The position numbers and the translations under genes were made by a program. Positions 1-9,919 of a DNA stretch of 64,000 nucleotides are shown one piece after another. Source of the DNA: Marinoscillum sp965229915. Lineage in GTDB: Bacteria > Bacteroidota > Bacteroidia > Cytophagales > Cyclobacteriaceae. The notes beneath the pieces are model-generated. The model saw only the letters and a program-made list of their open reading frames with translations. It was not told the origin of the DNA and made no database searches. How positions within the stretch are numbered: position 1 is the stretch's first letter; every line of letters begins with the position of its first letter. The stretch spans positions 124,001 to 188,000 of the forward strand of contig NZ_CBDDJZ010000002.1 in the NCBI RefSeq assembly GCF_965229915.1, in the 5' to 3' direction.

Positions 1-1082
1 TCAGCATCAACCTTCAGGAGCCACTTGGAGTAGTAGGGCAAATCATTCCATGGAATTTCCCACTTCTTATGGCTACCTGGAAGATTGCTCCAGCGCTCGC
101 AGCTGGCTGTACCACGGTGGTGAAACCGGCTGAGCAAACACCTACCAGTATTATGGTGCTGATGGAGCTTATCGCAGAGGTAGTTCCTCCGGGAGTGATC
201 AATGTGGTGACGGGATTTGGCCCGGAAGCGGGCAAGCCATTAGCTACTTCGTCCAGAGTGGCCAAAGTAGCTTTCACTGGTGAAACTACTACTGGTCGCC
301 TGATCATGCAGTATGCTTCAGAAAACCTGATTCCAGTCACCATGGAGCTTGGAGGTAAGTCACCAAACATTTTCATGCCCTCCATAGCGGAAGCCGACGA
401 TGAGTTTTTTGATAAATGCGTGGAAGGTGCGGTAATGTTCGCCCTGAATCAAGGTGAGGTATGTACCTGTCCATCGAGGATTTTGGTTCACGATTCGATC
501 TATGACCGATTCATGGAGCGTGTGGTAGAGCGCACCAAGGCTATCAAGCTGGGGCATCCATTGGATGGGTCAGTCATGATGGGTGCGCAAGCTTCCAATG
601 ACCAGTACGAGAAGATTTTGAGCTACATGGACATTGGTAAGAAAGAAGGAGCCGAGGCACTGTGTGGTGGTGGAGCCGCCAATCTCAACAGTGGTCTGGA
701 GAATGGGTACTACATCCAACCAACCATCTTTAAAGGACACAATAAGATGCGCATCTTTCAGGAGGAGATTTTCGGACCCGTTACGTCGGTCACTACTTTC
801 AAAGATGTGAATGACGCTTTGGATATTGCGAATGATACCTTGTATGGTTTAGGAGCAGGTCTGTGGACCCGAGACGCTCATGAGATTTACAAAATGCCAA
901 GAGAAATAAAAGCTGGAAGAGTTTGGGTCAATTGCTATCATGCCTATCCTGCTCATGCACCGTTTGGCGGCTATAAGAAGTCTGGTTTCGGGCGTGAGAC
1001 CCATAAGATGATGCTGAATCACTATAGAAATACTAAAAACATGCTGATCAGCTACGATAAGAAGAAGCTTGGTTTCTTCTAA
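1..1082 (+). CDS. NAD(P)-dependent aldehyde dehydrogenase, 5' truncated by window edge
   Basis: The reading frame is open from base 3, so the N-terminus lies outside the window; an internal ATG at 69 is not the true start. The product oxidises an aldehyde to its acid with NAD(P). The ALDH core is clear: the general-base glutamate in MELGGKSP, the catalytic cysteine in NQGEVC, the NAD-binding turn FTGETTTGR, and the C-terminal PFGGYKKSGFGRE signature. The NQGEVCTCPSR version and the adjacent DUF779 gene match acetaldehyde dehydrogenases of the ExaC/AldB type (family knowledge), but substrate is an inference. It is followed by a hairpin terminator at 1150-1183. Confidence 0.93.
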   Translation, partial: SINLQEPLGVVGQIIPWNFPLLMATWKIAPALAAGCTTVVKPAEQTPTSIMVLMELIAEVVPPGVINVVTGFGPEAGKPLATSSRVAKVAFTGETTTGRLIMQYASENLIPVTMELGGKSPNIFMPSIAEADDEFFDKCVEGAVMFALNQGEVCTCPSRILVHDSIYDRFMERVVERTKAIKLGHPLDGSVMMGAQASNDQYEKILSYMDIGKKEGAEALCGGGAANLNSGLENGYYIQPTIFKGHNKMRIFQEEIFGPVTSVTTFKDVNDALDIANDTLYGLGAGLWTRDAHEIYKMPREIKAGRVWVNCYHAYPAHAPFGGYKKSGFGRETHKMMLNHYRNTKNMLISYDKKKLGFF

Positions 1083-1149
1083 ATGCTCCACAATAGGTTG
1101 GTACCTGGTTGGTTGCCAGGGTGTTCCGTACAATCGGAACTAATGATGA

Positions 1150-1183
1150 AAACATGCCCGATCTCAAGGATTTGGGCATGTTT
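1150..1183 (+). terminator. Intrinsic terminator-like hairpin after the ALDH gene
   Basis: Perfect 10-bp inverted repeat AAACATGCCC / GGGCATGTTT with a 14-nt loop, followed by a moderately T-rich stretch. It sits 68 bases after the ALDH stop and before the DUF779 gene, so it could attenuate rather than end transcription. Confidence 0.65.
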
Positions 1184-1215
1184 GTTCAATTTTTCATAAT
1201 CGTCTTTATGCTACT

Positions 1216-1584
1216 ATGACCGAAAGAATAGGAATCACTAAGGCTGCCTCAGCGGTAATTGAAGAGCTAAGAGAACGCTTTGGGCCATTAATGTTTCATC
1301 AAAGTGGGGGCTGCTGTGACGGCTCTTCACCCATGTGTTTTGAAGATGGAGACTTTAAAACAGGAGCGAGTGACGTACTGTTAGGTCATGTGGATGATTG
1401 TCCATTTTACATGTCAAAAGATCAGTACGAATACTGGAAGCACACGCACCTCACGCTGGATATCACCAAAGGAAGAGGAAGCAGTTTTAGTCTTGAAATC
1501 CCCATGGGTATCCGCTTTTTGATCCGCTCCAGATTGTTGACTGAGTCAGAACTCCAACAGCTAAAAGAAGAAGGACTACTGTGA
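1216..1584 (+). CDS. DUF779 family protein
   Basis: 122-aa protein of the DUF779 family, recognised by the SGGCCDGSSPMC cysteine cluster and the following HVDDCPFYM segment. The function is unknown; the cysteines suggest a metal or redox role (inference). Members of the family are habitually encoded next to acetaldehyde-type aldehyde dehydrogenases, as here, which supports both calls. No signal peptide or membrane segment is seen, so it is probably cytoplasmic. Confidence 0.85.
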   Translation: MTERIGITKAASAVIEELRERFGPLMFHQSGGCCDGSSPMCFEDGDFKTGASDVLLGHVDDCPFYMSKDQYEYWKHTHLTLDITKGRGSSFSLEIPMGIRFLIRSRLLTESELQQLKEEGLL

Positions 1585-1616
1585 TCCAGACATTTGATTA
1601 GCGGTCGAAAGAGCTT

Positions 1617-3080
1617 ATGAAGTTCAAACAAATTGAGCTTCAGGCTATTCCTTATAATGTGAGATACGCTAATCTTCGAACCTGTCGTCAGGTTCATTAC
1701 ATGTTATACGTCCTTGGATTACTCCAGATCAGCCTATTCAGTGAGAGTTGTTCTCCGAACATTACTCCAGTGGACTTACCATATGACACGTTACAGCAAT
1801 TTAGTCGCAGTGGAGACTCTGCAGCTATCGATCGGTGGTGGACTACATTTGATGACCCTCAGCTCAACCAATTGATCGATTCTGCGACTGTAGAGAACTT
1901 ACCTCTCCAATCAGCCTGGGAGCGTTTGGAGGCTTCAAGACAGTCTGTGAAGCAGGCCAGATCCGGATTGTTTCCTCAAGTTGACTTGGGGCTACAAAGT
2001 GGTATCAGTCGTCCGAAACCTGATTTTGTAGGAGGGGAGAATACCAGACTCTCACTGGGAGTAAGTTATGAAATAGACCTTTGGGGCCGTATCCGATATG
2101 CGGCTCAGGCCGAGGAATACCGAATGGAAGCTTCCCAATTTGACTACCAGACCGCAGCTGTTTCGCTTGCAGCACAGCTTTCCTTGACCTGGTTTCGGTT
2201 GCAAGCGGCCTACCGCCAATTAGATCTGGTTGATCAGCAAATTGCTACCAATGAGCAAACGCTCTCTTTGATTCGTGTTCGATTTGGGTCAGGTCAGGTT
2301 CGTGGTGTAGACATTCTCAGACAGCAACAGCTCATTGCTTCTACTCAGGAGCAAAAAATCATCCTTGAAACCTCTATTGCAACCCTTAAAAACCAATTGA
2401 CTGTGTTGCTCGGGCGACCACCTGCTGAGCTGGCCAACGAAAACTTAAAAACCCACATTCCACAGCTGCCGCCATTACCTGCTACTGGAGTGCCTCTTGA
2501 ACTGGTCAATCGCAGACCTGACATCCGCAGTAGCTATAGCCAGCTTATGGCCGCAGATCGTGACTGGGCATCCGCCATGAGTGCCAGGTATCCACGCATG
2601 AACTTATCACTGACTGCAGCTATTCGTTCGAATGATATCAATGATTTATTACAATCGCAGGCTGTCTCTCTTACTGGAGGCATATTGGCTCCATTGTTTT
2701 ACGGAGGACGTCTAAAAGCAGCAGCCAAACAGGCAGAAGCCAGTCGCAACCAGGCAGTACTTAACTACGCCCAAGCAGTACTCATTGCCTTTCAGGAAAT
2801 TGAGAATGCGCTGGTTCAGGAGGCACAACAAATAAGACGTATTGAAGTGGTGGAGCAGCGACTGGACCTATCACAGCGTGCCAACCAACAGTTACAGACA
2901 GAGTACCTGAATGGCTCGATCCAATACCTGGATGTGCTCACAGGATTAAATCAGGAACAGCAATTGCAGCGGGAATTGGTTGGGGCCAGACTAAGCCTGC
3001 TAGAGATCAGGGTAGCGCTTTATCGTGCTCTGGCTGGAGGATTTGAAACATCAAGAGAAACAGAAGAGGACCAATCATGA
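1617..3080 (+). CDS. RND efflux outer-membrane factor (TolC/NodT family)
   Basis: First gene of an efflux operon; forms the outer-membrane channel. The duplicated OMF architecture is visible: two long helical repeats with 'SGLFPQVDLGLQSG' and later 'YPRMNLSLTAAI' marking paired strand entries, GLFYGG-like 'APLFYGGRLKAAAKQAEA', and 'AFQEIENALVQEAQ'. The ORF starts at 1617, but an internal ATG at 1701 (MLYVLGLLQISLFSESC) gives a better N-terminal export signal, probably a lipoprotein signal, so the true start may be 1701. The stop overlaps the adaptor start by 4 bp (ATGA), indicating translational coupling. Confidence 0.92.
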   Translation: MKFKQIELQAIPYNVRYANLRTCRQVHYMLYVLGLLQISLFSESCSPNITPVDLPYDTLQQFSRSGDSAAIDRWWTTFDDPQLNQLIDSATVENLPLQSAWERLEASRQSVKQARSGLFPQVDLGLQSGISRPKPDFVGGENTRLSLGVSYEIDLWGRIRYAAQAEEYRMEASQFDYQTAAVSLAAQLSLTWFRLQAAYRQLDLVDQQIATNEQTLSLIRVRFGSGQVRGVDILRQQQLIASTQEQKIILETSIATLKNQLTVLLGRPPAELANENLKTHIPQLPPLPATGVPLELVNRRPDIRSSYSQLMAADRDWASAMSARYPRMNLSLTAAIRSNDINDLLQSQAVSLTGGILAPLFYGGRLKAAAKQAEASRNQAVLNYAQAVLIAFQEIENALVQEAQQIRRIEVVEQRLDLSQRANQQLQTEYLNGSIQYLDVLTGLNQEQQLQRELVGARLSLLEIRVALYRALAGGFETSRETEEDQS

Positions 3081-4267
3081 ACAAAAGAAAAACCCTATTG
3101 ATCAGTTTAGGAATTCTGCTACTCAGCATTGTCATCACCTCTTTGGTGTTCTTCACGGAGCCAACAGCCAAACGTGAAGGAGCGACCAAAAAAACGGCCA
3201 TGCTGGTAGAAACAACAGAGGTAGCACGAGCAAACTACAGTCCCGTGATTGTGGCCACTGGCAATGTGCAGGCGTCACGAGACATCACGCTGAGTCCACA
3301 GGTAAGTGGTGCTATTATCGCCATCTCAGAAAATTTCACACCAGGCGCGTATGTCAAAAAAGGACAGATGCTCGTTCAGATTGATCCCTCAGATTATCGC
3401 AACATGCTCAAACTGCGTGAAAGTGATCTGGAACTAGCCAAAGCGGATCTACGAGTAGAAATGGGTCGTCAGGATGTAGCCAAAAAGGATTATGAATTGG
3501 TTGGTCAGGATTTATCTCCTGAAAACAAGGCATTGGTGCTACGTGAGCCCCAACTTCAGTCCGCTAAGGCAAATGTCGCTTCAGCGGAAGCTTCCAAGGA
3601 ACAAGCAGAACTTAACCTAAAAAGAACAACCATTAGAGCGCCTATTGATGCACACATCATCAGCAGAAATGCTAATGTTGGCTCACAAGTTGGAGCAGGA
3701 ACAGCGTTGGGTCGAGTGGTTGGGATGGACGAATACTGGGTGGTGGCCAATGTGCCTGTTTCCAAAATTCCCTACTTGAGTTTTGAAGAGAACAATCAAG
3801 CAACCGGAACTCCGGTCATGATAAAAAGTGAAACCAATTGGCCTGCAGGCCAGTCGAGAAATGGAACACTATTCCGATTGGTAGGGGCTTTGGATAACCA
3901 AACGAGACTGGCACGAGTCATTGTGCGGGTGAAAGATCCATTATCACAATTGACTGACAACCAGGAAAATCCTCCGATGATGATTGGATCATTTGTAGAA
4001 GTGCACATGGAGGCCAAAGAACTGAAAAACGTGATTCGTCTGGATAGAGCTTACCTGCGGAAAAATGATGACGTATGGGTCATGAATGAAGGTCAACTGG
4101 AAATACGAGATGTCACGTTGGTATTTGAAGATGCCCGGTATGCCTACATCAGCGACGGACTGGAAGACAAGGATCAGGTAATCACTTCCAACCTTGCTAC
4201 CGTGGTAGAAGGATCGGCATTGAGACAGGAAAGTGAATCCAACACAATAGAAACGCAACCCGAATAG
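3077..4267 (+). CDS. RND efflux periplasmic adaptor subunit (HlyD/AcrA family)
   Basis: 396-aa membrane-fusion protein linking pump and outer-membrane channel. An N-terminal membrane anchor (residues about 6-26) is followed by a lipoyl half (VQASRDITLSPQVSGAI), a helical hairpin of about residues 110-185, the second lipoyl half (RTTIRAPIDAHIISRNAN) and a beta-barrel/membrane-proximal region. It overlaps the OMF by 4 bp and ends 2 bases before the pump gene, so the three genes form one transcript. Confidence 0.93.
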   Translation: MNKRKTLLISLGILLLSIVITSLVFFTEPTAKREGATKKTAMLVETTEVARANYSPVIVATGNVQASRDITLSPQVSGAIIAISENFTPGAYVKKGQMLVQIDPSDYRNMLKLRESDLELAKADLRVEMGRQDVAKKDYELVGQDLSPENKALVLREPQLQSAKANVASAEASKEQAELNLKRTTIRAPIDAHIISRNANVGSQVGAGTALGRVVGMDEYWVVANVPVSKIPYLSFEENNQATGTPVMIKSETNWPAGQSRNGTLFRLVGALDNQTRLARVIVRVKDPLSQLTDNQENPPMMIGSFVEVHMEAKELKNVIRLDRAYLRKNDDVWVMNEGQLEIRDVTLVFEDARYAYISDGLEDKDQVITSNLATVVEGSALRQESESNTIETQPE

Positions 4268-4269
4268 TC

Positions 4270-7200
4270 ATGAAAGAAGCACTTGAACAAAAAGGGCCAA
4301 TTGCCTATATGGCTAAGAACCCAATCATTGCCAACTTACTGATGATCATTCTCATTGGTGGCGGGATCTACACCATGTACACCATCCAGAAAGAAGTGTT
4401 TCCTGAGTTTCAGCTGGACATTGTAGAAGTCAGCGTGGCCTATCCTGGTGCAGCACCAACCGAAGTAGAAGAGGGAATTATTCTACCTGTAGAAGAAGCC
4501 ATTCGAGGTGTACAGGGTATTAAAGAGGTGGTTTCTGATGCACGAGAGGGATCTGGCAGAATTACCGTGGAATTAGTGGCTGGAGCTAATCGCATGAAAT
4601 CCTTTCAGGACATTGATCAGGCTGTTTCCCGCATACAAACTTTTCCAGATGATATCGAACAACCACAAGTGCGCCTTCAAGCACGTCAGCGTGATGTCAT
4701 GCAAATAGGGCTCTTTGGGGATGTGGACATCTGGACGCTGAGACAATTGGCCGAACGACTCAGAAACAGACTACTCAGCAACAACGAAATCACTCAAGTG
4801 GAGATCGGAAACGTTCCCGATTTTGTCACCCATGTAGAGATTTCCAGGAATACACTACGCGAATACGGACTCACATTGGGTCAGGTAGCTAATCTCATTC
4901 GCCAGTCAAGTCTGGATGTGCCAGCTGGAGCCGTGGAAACGAAAACCGGAGAAGTGCTGCTCAGAATGCAGGAGCGTAAGGTGTGGGCAGACGAGTTTGC
5001 CAACATCGATATCATTAGTTCCGAATCAGGTACCACAGTAAAACTCTCTGACATTGCCACCATCACGGATGGATTCGAAGAAACAGGTTTTCATGGAGAA
5101 TTTAACCAGCAAAAAACAGTCGATCTGGAGATTTTCCGAATCGGAGATCAGTCACCTCTTGAGATAGAGGAAATTGTAAAGGAGATACTAGTAGAGTACG
5201 AAGCAAGCTTGCCACCAGGAGTAAGTGTGCGCATCGATAGCAACCGAGCTGAAGATTATCGCGAACGATTGTCTTTGCTGACTGAAAACGGCCTGATGGC
5301 CATCGTGATTGTGTTGGTTATTCTGGGTTTGTTTCTAGAATATCGTCTGGCCTTTTGGGTGATGATGGGCATGACCATTTCCTTTATTGGAGGGATTGTT
5401 TTCATGCCGACTATCGGTGTGAGTATCAACATGATATCCATGTTTGGTTTCCTGGTCGTTCTTGGAATCGTAGTGGATGATGCCATTGTGGTTGGAGAAA
5501 ATATATATGAGTACCGACAGAAAGGGATGAGCTTCATGCAAGCCGCCATTCAAGGGACCAAAGATGTTTCTACACCGGTCATTTTCAGTGTGTTAACGAC
5601 CATCATAGCTTTCGTTCCTTTGCTATTCATTCCGGGAACTACTGGTAAATACTGGTGGCCATTGCCTGCCGTGGTAATTGTTGTTTTGGGTGTTTCTCTG
5701 TTTGAAGCACTGTTTATTCTTCCTTCTCACGTAGCACATAAGCCTAAGCCTAACAAGTGGAAGGTAATCAAGGAGTTAGAAAGCTGGCAGAGATCCATTG
5801 CCAATGCTTTTGACCAGTTTGTCAATAATCGTTACAGACCATTTCTGGAGCTGTGTCTGAAGCATCGATACATCACTTTGAGCATCGCTCTCGGTTTACT
5901 ACTGATGGTTGGCGGCTATGGCTATAGCGATCACATGGGGATGGTGATGATGCCGGAAGTAGCAGCCGATGAGATTGAGGCGGGTGTATCCTTACCGGTT
6001 GGAACCACCACCGATCAGGCAGCTGTCATTGCTGAGGAAATTACCAACTCTACGCAGCGAATGTTTGAAGAGCATAACCTGTACGAACAGGCAGATGGAA
6101 TCAAAACCAACGTTCGAGGTAAGAGCTTCATCGATGTGGAGATTGTCATGAAGAATCCGGATGAACGCGAAATGTCAGCTGGAGAGATGATCGAACTCTG
6201 GCGTGATAACATCGGTGATATTGAAGGCGTTGATCAGATTTCATTCGAGGCAGAACGAGGACCAGGAGGCTACCGTCAGGATATCAGTGTGGATCTCAGC
6301 CATCCAAACATAGAGGTGTTGGAGAAAGCCAGCATGACCTTCATGGCTCGTATGGAAGAGTTTCAGGAAACGCGAGATATTAATGACAACTACAACAAGG
6401 GCAAAACCCAACTTGGGTTTGAGCTACTGCCTGAAGGTAGAAGTCTGGGATTGACACCAAGCTTCGTAGGACAGCAGGTTCGGGATGCCTTCTTTGGTGC
6501 GCTAGCAATCAGGCAGTTAAGAGGTATCAACGAAACAGAAATTCGCGTAAAACTACCGCGAGAAGAACGGAAAGACCTGAACAACCTGGAGGACTTTATC
6601 ATAAGAACACCAAACGGCACTGAAGTTCCTTTACTCAATGTGGTGAAAATAACTGAAGGTGAGACGTTTACGAACATCAATAGGAGAGATGGTAAGCGTG
6701 TGGTGAATGTAGGAATGGACGTGGAGCCAGCCAGTGCGCAAACACGGGTTTTGGATGCCATCAATACGGATATCTTACCAGAGCTAAGAGCTGATTTTCC
6801 GGGTATTACCTGGACCTTTGAAGGGAGTCAGGCCGAAATGCGCGAATCCACTCAGGCACTCTGGGCAGGATTTGTCATCGCTATGATGGTCATGTTTTCC
6901 CTATTGGCCATAGCACTGAATAGTTACATACAGCCACTAATCGTGATGCTGGCCATTCCCTTTGGTATCGTCGGGGCAGTGATTGGTCACATTCTCCTGG
7001 GGTACGACTTATCGTTGGTCAGCCTGATGGGCGTGATTGCTCTATCTGGTGTGGTGGTCAATGACTCATTGATCATGATCGACTATGCCAATAGAAATAG
7101 AGGTGATTTATCTGCTTACCAAGCCATCCATGAGGCGGGAACACGTCGTTTCCGGCCGATCTTGCTTACCACATTGACCACCTTTGGAGGACTAACACCC

Positions 7201-7380
7201 ATTATCATGGAAACGAGCAGACAAGCATATCAGCTCATACCGATGGCCATTTCACTTGGATTTGGGATCATTTTTGCCACGTCGATCATTCTGGTGATTG
7301 TACCCTGTCTTTACATGATCCTTGAGGACATTACACAAGCTATTGCAGATCGTCCGGTGGTCAAAGAAGCGGCAGGATAA
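4270..7380 (+). CDS. RND efflux transporter permease (AcrB/HAE1-like)
   Basis: 1036-aa inner-membrane proton-driven pump. It has the typical N-terminal TM1, a first porter region starting VAYPGAAPTEVEEG, a central TM bundle with the relay-type aspartates in LGIVVDDAIVVGENI, a second porter half, and a C-terminal TM bundle with GVVVNDSLIMIDYANR and RRFRPILLTTLTT. Length is normal for the family. Substrate is not predictable; HAE1-type (drugs, lipophiles) is more likely than heavy metal because the Met-rich CusA relay is absent. Confidence 0.94.
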   Translation: MKEALEQKGPIAYMAKNPIIANLLMIILIGGGIYTMYTIQKEVFPEFQLDIVEVSVAYPGAAPTEVEEGIILPVEEAIRGVQGIKEVVSDAREGSGRITVELVAGANRMKSFQDIDQAVSRIQTFPDDIEQPQVRLQARQRDVMQIGLFGDVDIWTLRQLAERLRNRLLSNNEITQVEIGNVPDFVTHVEISRNTLREYGLTLGQVANLIRQSSLDVPAGAVETKTGEVLLRMQERKVWADEFANIDIISSESGTTVKLSDIATITDGFEETGFHGEFNQQKTVDLEIFRIGDQSPLEIEEIVKEILVEYEASLPPGVSVRIDSNRAEDYRERLSLLTENGLMAIVIVLVILGLFLEYRLAFWVMMGMTISFIGGIVFMPTIGVSINMISMFGFLVVLGIVVDDAIVVGENIYEYRQKGMSFMQAAIQGTKDVSTPVIFSVLTTIIAFVPLLFIPGTTGKYWWPLPAVVIVVLGVSLFEALFILPSHVAHKPKPNKWKVIKELESWQRSIANAFDQFVNNRYRPFLELCLKHRYITLSIALGLLLMVGGYGYSDHMGMVMMPEVAADEIEAGVSLPVGTTTDQAAVIAEEITNSTQRMFEEHNLYEQADGIKTNVRGKSFIDVEIVMKNPDEREMSAGEMIELWRDNIGDIEGVDQISFEAERGPGGYRQDISVDLSHPNIEVLEKASMTFMARMEEFQETRDINDNYNKGKTQLGFELLPEGRSLGLTPSFVGQQVRDAFFGALAIRQLRGINETEIRVKLPREERKDLNNLEDFIIRTPNGTEVPLLNVVKITEGETFTNINRRDGKRVVNVGMDVEPASAQTRVLDAINTDILPELRADFPGITWTFEGSQAEMRESTQALWAGFVIAMMVMFSLLAIALNSYIQPLIVMLAIPFGIVGAVIGHILLGYDLSLVSLMGVIALSGVVVNDSLIMIDYANRNRGDLSAYQAIHEAGTRRFRPILLTTLTTFGGLTPIIMETSRQAYQLIPMAISLGFGIIFATSIILVIVPCLYMILEDITQAIADRPVVKEAAG

Positions 7381-7427
7381 ACATCGGACCAATTGGCTGT
7401 CGAAAGAAATAGCCGTATGTTGCGACC

Positions 7428-8666
7428 ATGAAAATCAAGGACCTGGTTGTACTAGTGATACTCATGATTATCGGAGAGGTGGTCTTTGTGCTGCCGTTCG
7501 TGATCATTCGGATCTTTCGACCAACCTTTTTGACCGTATTTGACATCAGCAACCTGGAGCTGGGTACGGCCTTTTCCGTATATGGAGTGGTAGCCATGGT
7601 CGCCTATTTTGCTGGGGGTCCGGTTGCCGACCGATTCAAACCCAAACAGTTAATTCCGACCGCTTTATTGGCGACAGCCGCTGGTGGTTTGTTGCTTTAC
7701 ACCATTCCATCAGTAGGGACTTTGGCTGTTCTTTATGGCTTTTGGGGAGCATCTACCATTTTGCTTTTTTGGTCAGCTTTTGTGAAGTCACAGCGTCAGT
7801 TGGGTAGACACACCGGGCAAGGCAAGTCTTTCGGGCTGGTGGATGCGGGCAGGGGACTTGTAGCTGCTCTTATGGCTACTTCGTCCGTGTATTTGTTGGA
7901 TTGGCTCCTGCCAACTGATGCGGCTGTAGCAGCTCCAGCAGACTTCAAACACGCCTTACAGCAAATCATTTTGATTTTTTCACTGCTCACGGCCGTTTGT
8001 GGCCTATTGGCCTGGCTGGTGTTGGGTAATGAGCAATCTGCTACTGGAAATCATCTTAATCTTAAGGGCATCCGTCAAGTGATGAGTAAACGCACCATTT
8101 GGCAGCAAGCCATTATTGTCTTGTGCGCTTATGTAGGCTACAAATGCACGGACGATTTTTCCTTGTATGCAAGAGATACACTGCAGTATGACGATGTGGA
8201 CGCTGCTCATTTAGCCGCCATCACCTTTTGGGCCCGACCAGCAGCAGCTATCATCAGTGGACTGCTTGCCGATAAATGGATTACCTCCAAAGTAGTGATG
8301 GTGTGTTTCGTGATCACTATGATTGGTAGCTTGGTGATCTCCACCGGTGTATGGGGCGTAGGCACTGAAGTATTTGTGATCATCACAGCCACTAGCACCA
8401 GTTCCGCTATTTACGGGTTGAGAGGCATTTATTATGCCTTATTTGAAGAGTCAGGATTACCAATGAAAGTGACCGGAAGTGCTGCAGGGCTGGTTTCGGT
8501 GGTAGGATACACTCCAGATGTCTTTATGGGACCGCTGATGGGTGTTATTTTGGATAACAATCCCGGACCACTTGGTCATCAATACTTGTTTGGACTACTA
8601 GCAGCCTTCAGCCTGGTGGGTTTGATCGCCTCCGTAGCATTTCATAAGAGTACACCAGAAGCTTAA
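7428..8666 (+). CDS. MFS transporter
   Basis: 412-aa, about 12-TM major facilitator. The loop 2-3 motif appears as GGPVADRFKPKQ and the repeat in the second half as ISGLLADKWITSK, matching the MFS G-x-L-a-D-r motif. The family resemblance is to organophosphate/nitrate-type MFS permeases, but the substrate is unknown. It starts 47 bases after the RND pump and may be read from the same transcript. Its stop overlaps the convergent thioesterase gene by 4 bp. Confidence 0.88.
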   Translation: MKIKDLVVLVILMIIGEVVFVLPFVIIRIFRPTFLTVFDISNLELGTAFSVYGVVAMVAYFAGGPVADRFKPKQLIPTALLATAAGGLLLYTIPSVGTLAVLYGFWGASTILLFWSAFVKSQRQLGRHTGQGKSFGLVDAGRGLVAALMATSSVYLLDWLLPTDAAVAAPADFKHALQQIILIFSLLTAVCGLLAWLVLGNEQSATGNHLNLKGIRQVMSKRTIWQQAIIVLCAYVGYKCTDDFSLYARDTLQYDDVDAAHLAAITFWARPAAAIISGLLADKWITSKVVMVCFVITMIGSLVISTGVWGVGTEVFVIITATSTSSAIYGLRGIYYALFEESGLPMKVTGSAAGLVSVVGYTPDVFMGPLMGVILDNNPGPLGHQYLFGLLAAFSLVGLIASVAFHKSTPEA

Positions 8667-9097
8667 TCAGCACTTTTTTCAGCCAAGGCTTTCTGATAAA
8701 GCGCTTCAAATCGCTCCGGAATACGTGTAGGCTTTTTCCGCTGAATGTCAATAAAATAGCCATCCTGAACACCAGAAGCATGCAATCGATCAGCGGTCCT
8801 GATTTCAAAGGAGCATTCCCATTTGGACTTAGAAATGGCGGATAACCAGACCAAACCAAATGCTCGATCCTGTATGGTCAAGGGATACTTGTATTGCACT
8901 GCAGTATTGGCCAACACTGGTGACTTGCCTTCCTCATATAGTTGTTGAAAAGGATAGTAGGTATCCAGAAAGTGCATACGCAGGTCCTCAAACCAGCGGA
9001 CATATACAATGTTGCTAACGATACCTAGAACATCAATGTCGTAACCATTGATCGGAATGGGCTTTTCCAGGAGTAGGGGTCTGATTGTGTTTTCCAT
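8663..9097 (-). CDS. Acyl-CoA thioesterase, hotdog-fold (4HBT family)
   Basis: Single hotdog domain. The N-terminal helix motif IDVLGIVSNIVYVRWFEDLR (aspartate before V-N-x-x-Y) is the 4-hydroxybenzoyl-CoA thioesterase-type active site region. I prefer the ATG at 9097 (MENTIRPLL) over 9121 because homologous hotdog proteins begin just before the first strand. Cytoplasmic; likely hydrolyses a short or aromatic acyl-CoA (inference). Convergent with the MFS gene. Confidence 0.82.
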   Translation of the reverse strand: MENTIRPLLLEKPIPINGYDIDVLGIVSNIVYVRWFEDLRMHFLDTYYPFQQLYEEGKSPVLANTAVQYKYPLTIQDRAFGLVWLSAISKSKWECSFEIRTADRLHASGVQDGYFIDIQRKKPTRIPERFEALYQKALAEKSAD

Positions 9098-9190
9098 AGA
9101 GAGCAAACAGGTCTTATTCAAAGTTAGCGGTACTATGAATGAGATTCAAGGTGATTTTTAGATACTGAAGAATGTAAGGTCTTCTCTGCG

Positions 9191-9301
9191 GTGTAACATC
9201 CTGTTTTAGATCCCCCGGTATTTCATCCGAAGTATCGGATAGAAATCCGTGGGATGACGACTGTACTTATCGTCATTCCACGGTGTAGCGCAGCGAAAAC
9301 C
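9191..9301 (+). repeat. 111-bp interspersed repeat, copy 1
   Basis: Runs from GTGTAACATCCTG to GCAGCGAAAACC. Inside is an imperfect palindrome CCGTGGGATGAC (9247-9258) / GTCATTCCACGG (9272-9283). Copy 2 at 9730-9840 has exactly the same length with a few substitutions. The gap 9122-9919 has no credible gene and consists mostly of such repeats, including tandem GGGTGCCCGACCA units at about 9319-9345. Confidence 0.85.
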
Positions 9302-9351
9302 GGGGAATCTGGAGATCGGGGTGCCCGACCAGGGGTGCCCGACCAGTGAGT

Positions 9352-9433
9352 GACGGTTTTGATCTATTAGCTTTCTATAGGATAGTCTGACCTGTGTCTC
9401 TCAGAGTTCTCCACTTCTCTGCGGTTAAAAAAA
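9352..9433 (+). repeat. CTCTGCGGTTAA-type repeat block, copy 1
   Basis: GACGGTTTTGAT ... GACCTGTGTCTCTCAGAGTTC ... CTCTGCGGTTAAAAAAA. Close relatives are at 14324-14403 and 14669-14747, and shorter CTCTGCGGTTA ends at about 9528-9557 and 9881-9917. Short blocks of this CTCTG...GCGGTTA kind are widespread between genes in many bacterial genomes. Confidence 0.75.
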
Positions 9434-9653
9434 CCCTCAGAGCATTTACCTTCACTACGTTTCGCTAAATGCCCAGCTCCCCTTTGGAATGGGAGCGTGG
9501 GATTACATTTTGATGTAAAATTACTCTCTGTTAACTCTGCTCTCTCTGCGGTTAAAAGCTGAAGCGCGTCATTCCCTTGCTAGGCGCCCCAGAATACGCA
9601 CACAAACCAGGAAAAAAGTAAGCGGAACAGGTGGATTCTATGGGAATCTTCAT

Positions 9654-9729
9654 GAAAATAACACCGCTCTTGATCTAATTAATTTTCATGACTTGAATTT
9701 CCACCTTGGACAATAACACTAGTCCGACT
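9654..9729 (+). repeat. Repeat block shared with 14137-14212
   Basis: GAAAATAACACCGCTCT...TTTTCATGACTTGAATTTCC...ACTAGTCCGACT. The same block with few changes precedes the third copy of the 111-bp repeat at 14137-14212, so the two blocks were duplicated as one larger unit. Confidence 0.85.
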
Positions 9730-9840
9730 GTGTGACATCCTGTTTCAGATCCCCCGGTATTTCATCCGAAGTGTCGGATAGAAATCCGTGGGATGACGGT
9801 TACTCTTATTGTCATTCCACGGCTGAGCGTAGTGAAAACC
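9730..9840 (+). repeat. 111-bp interspersed repeat, copy 2
   Basis: Same length and order as copy 1 (GTGTGACATCCTG to GTAGTGAAAACC), with the same imperfect palindrome around CCGTGGGATGAC / GTCATTCCACGG. It is followed by three degenerate 'GGGGT-ACCGAC'-like units to about 9882. Confidence 0.85.
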
Positions 9841-9919
9841 AGGGGTGCCCGACTAGGGGTAACCGACATGGGGTGACCGACTCTGAGTTCTCTGCTCTAT
9901 CTGCGGTTAGAAAAAATAA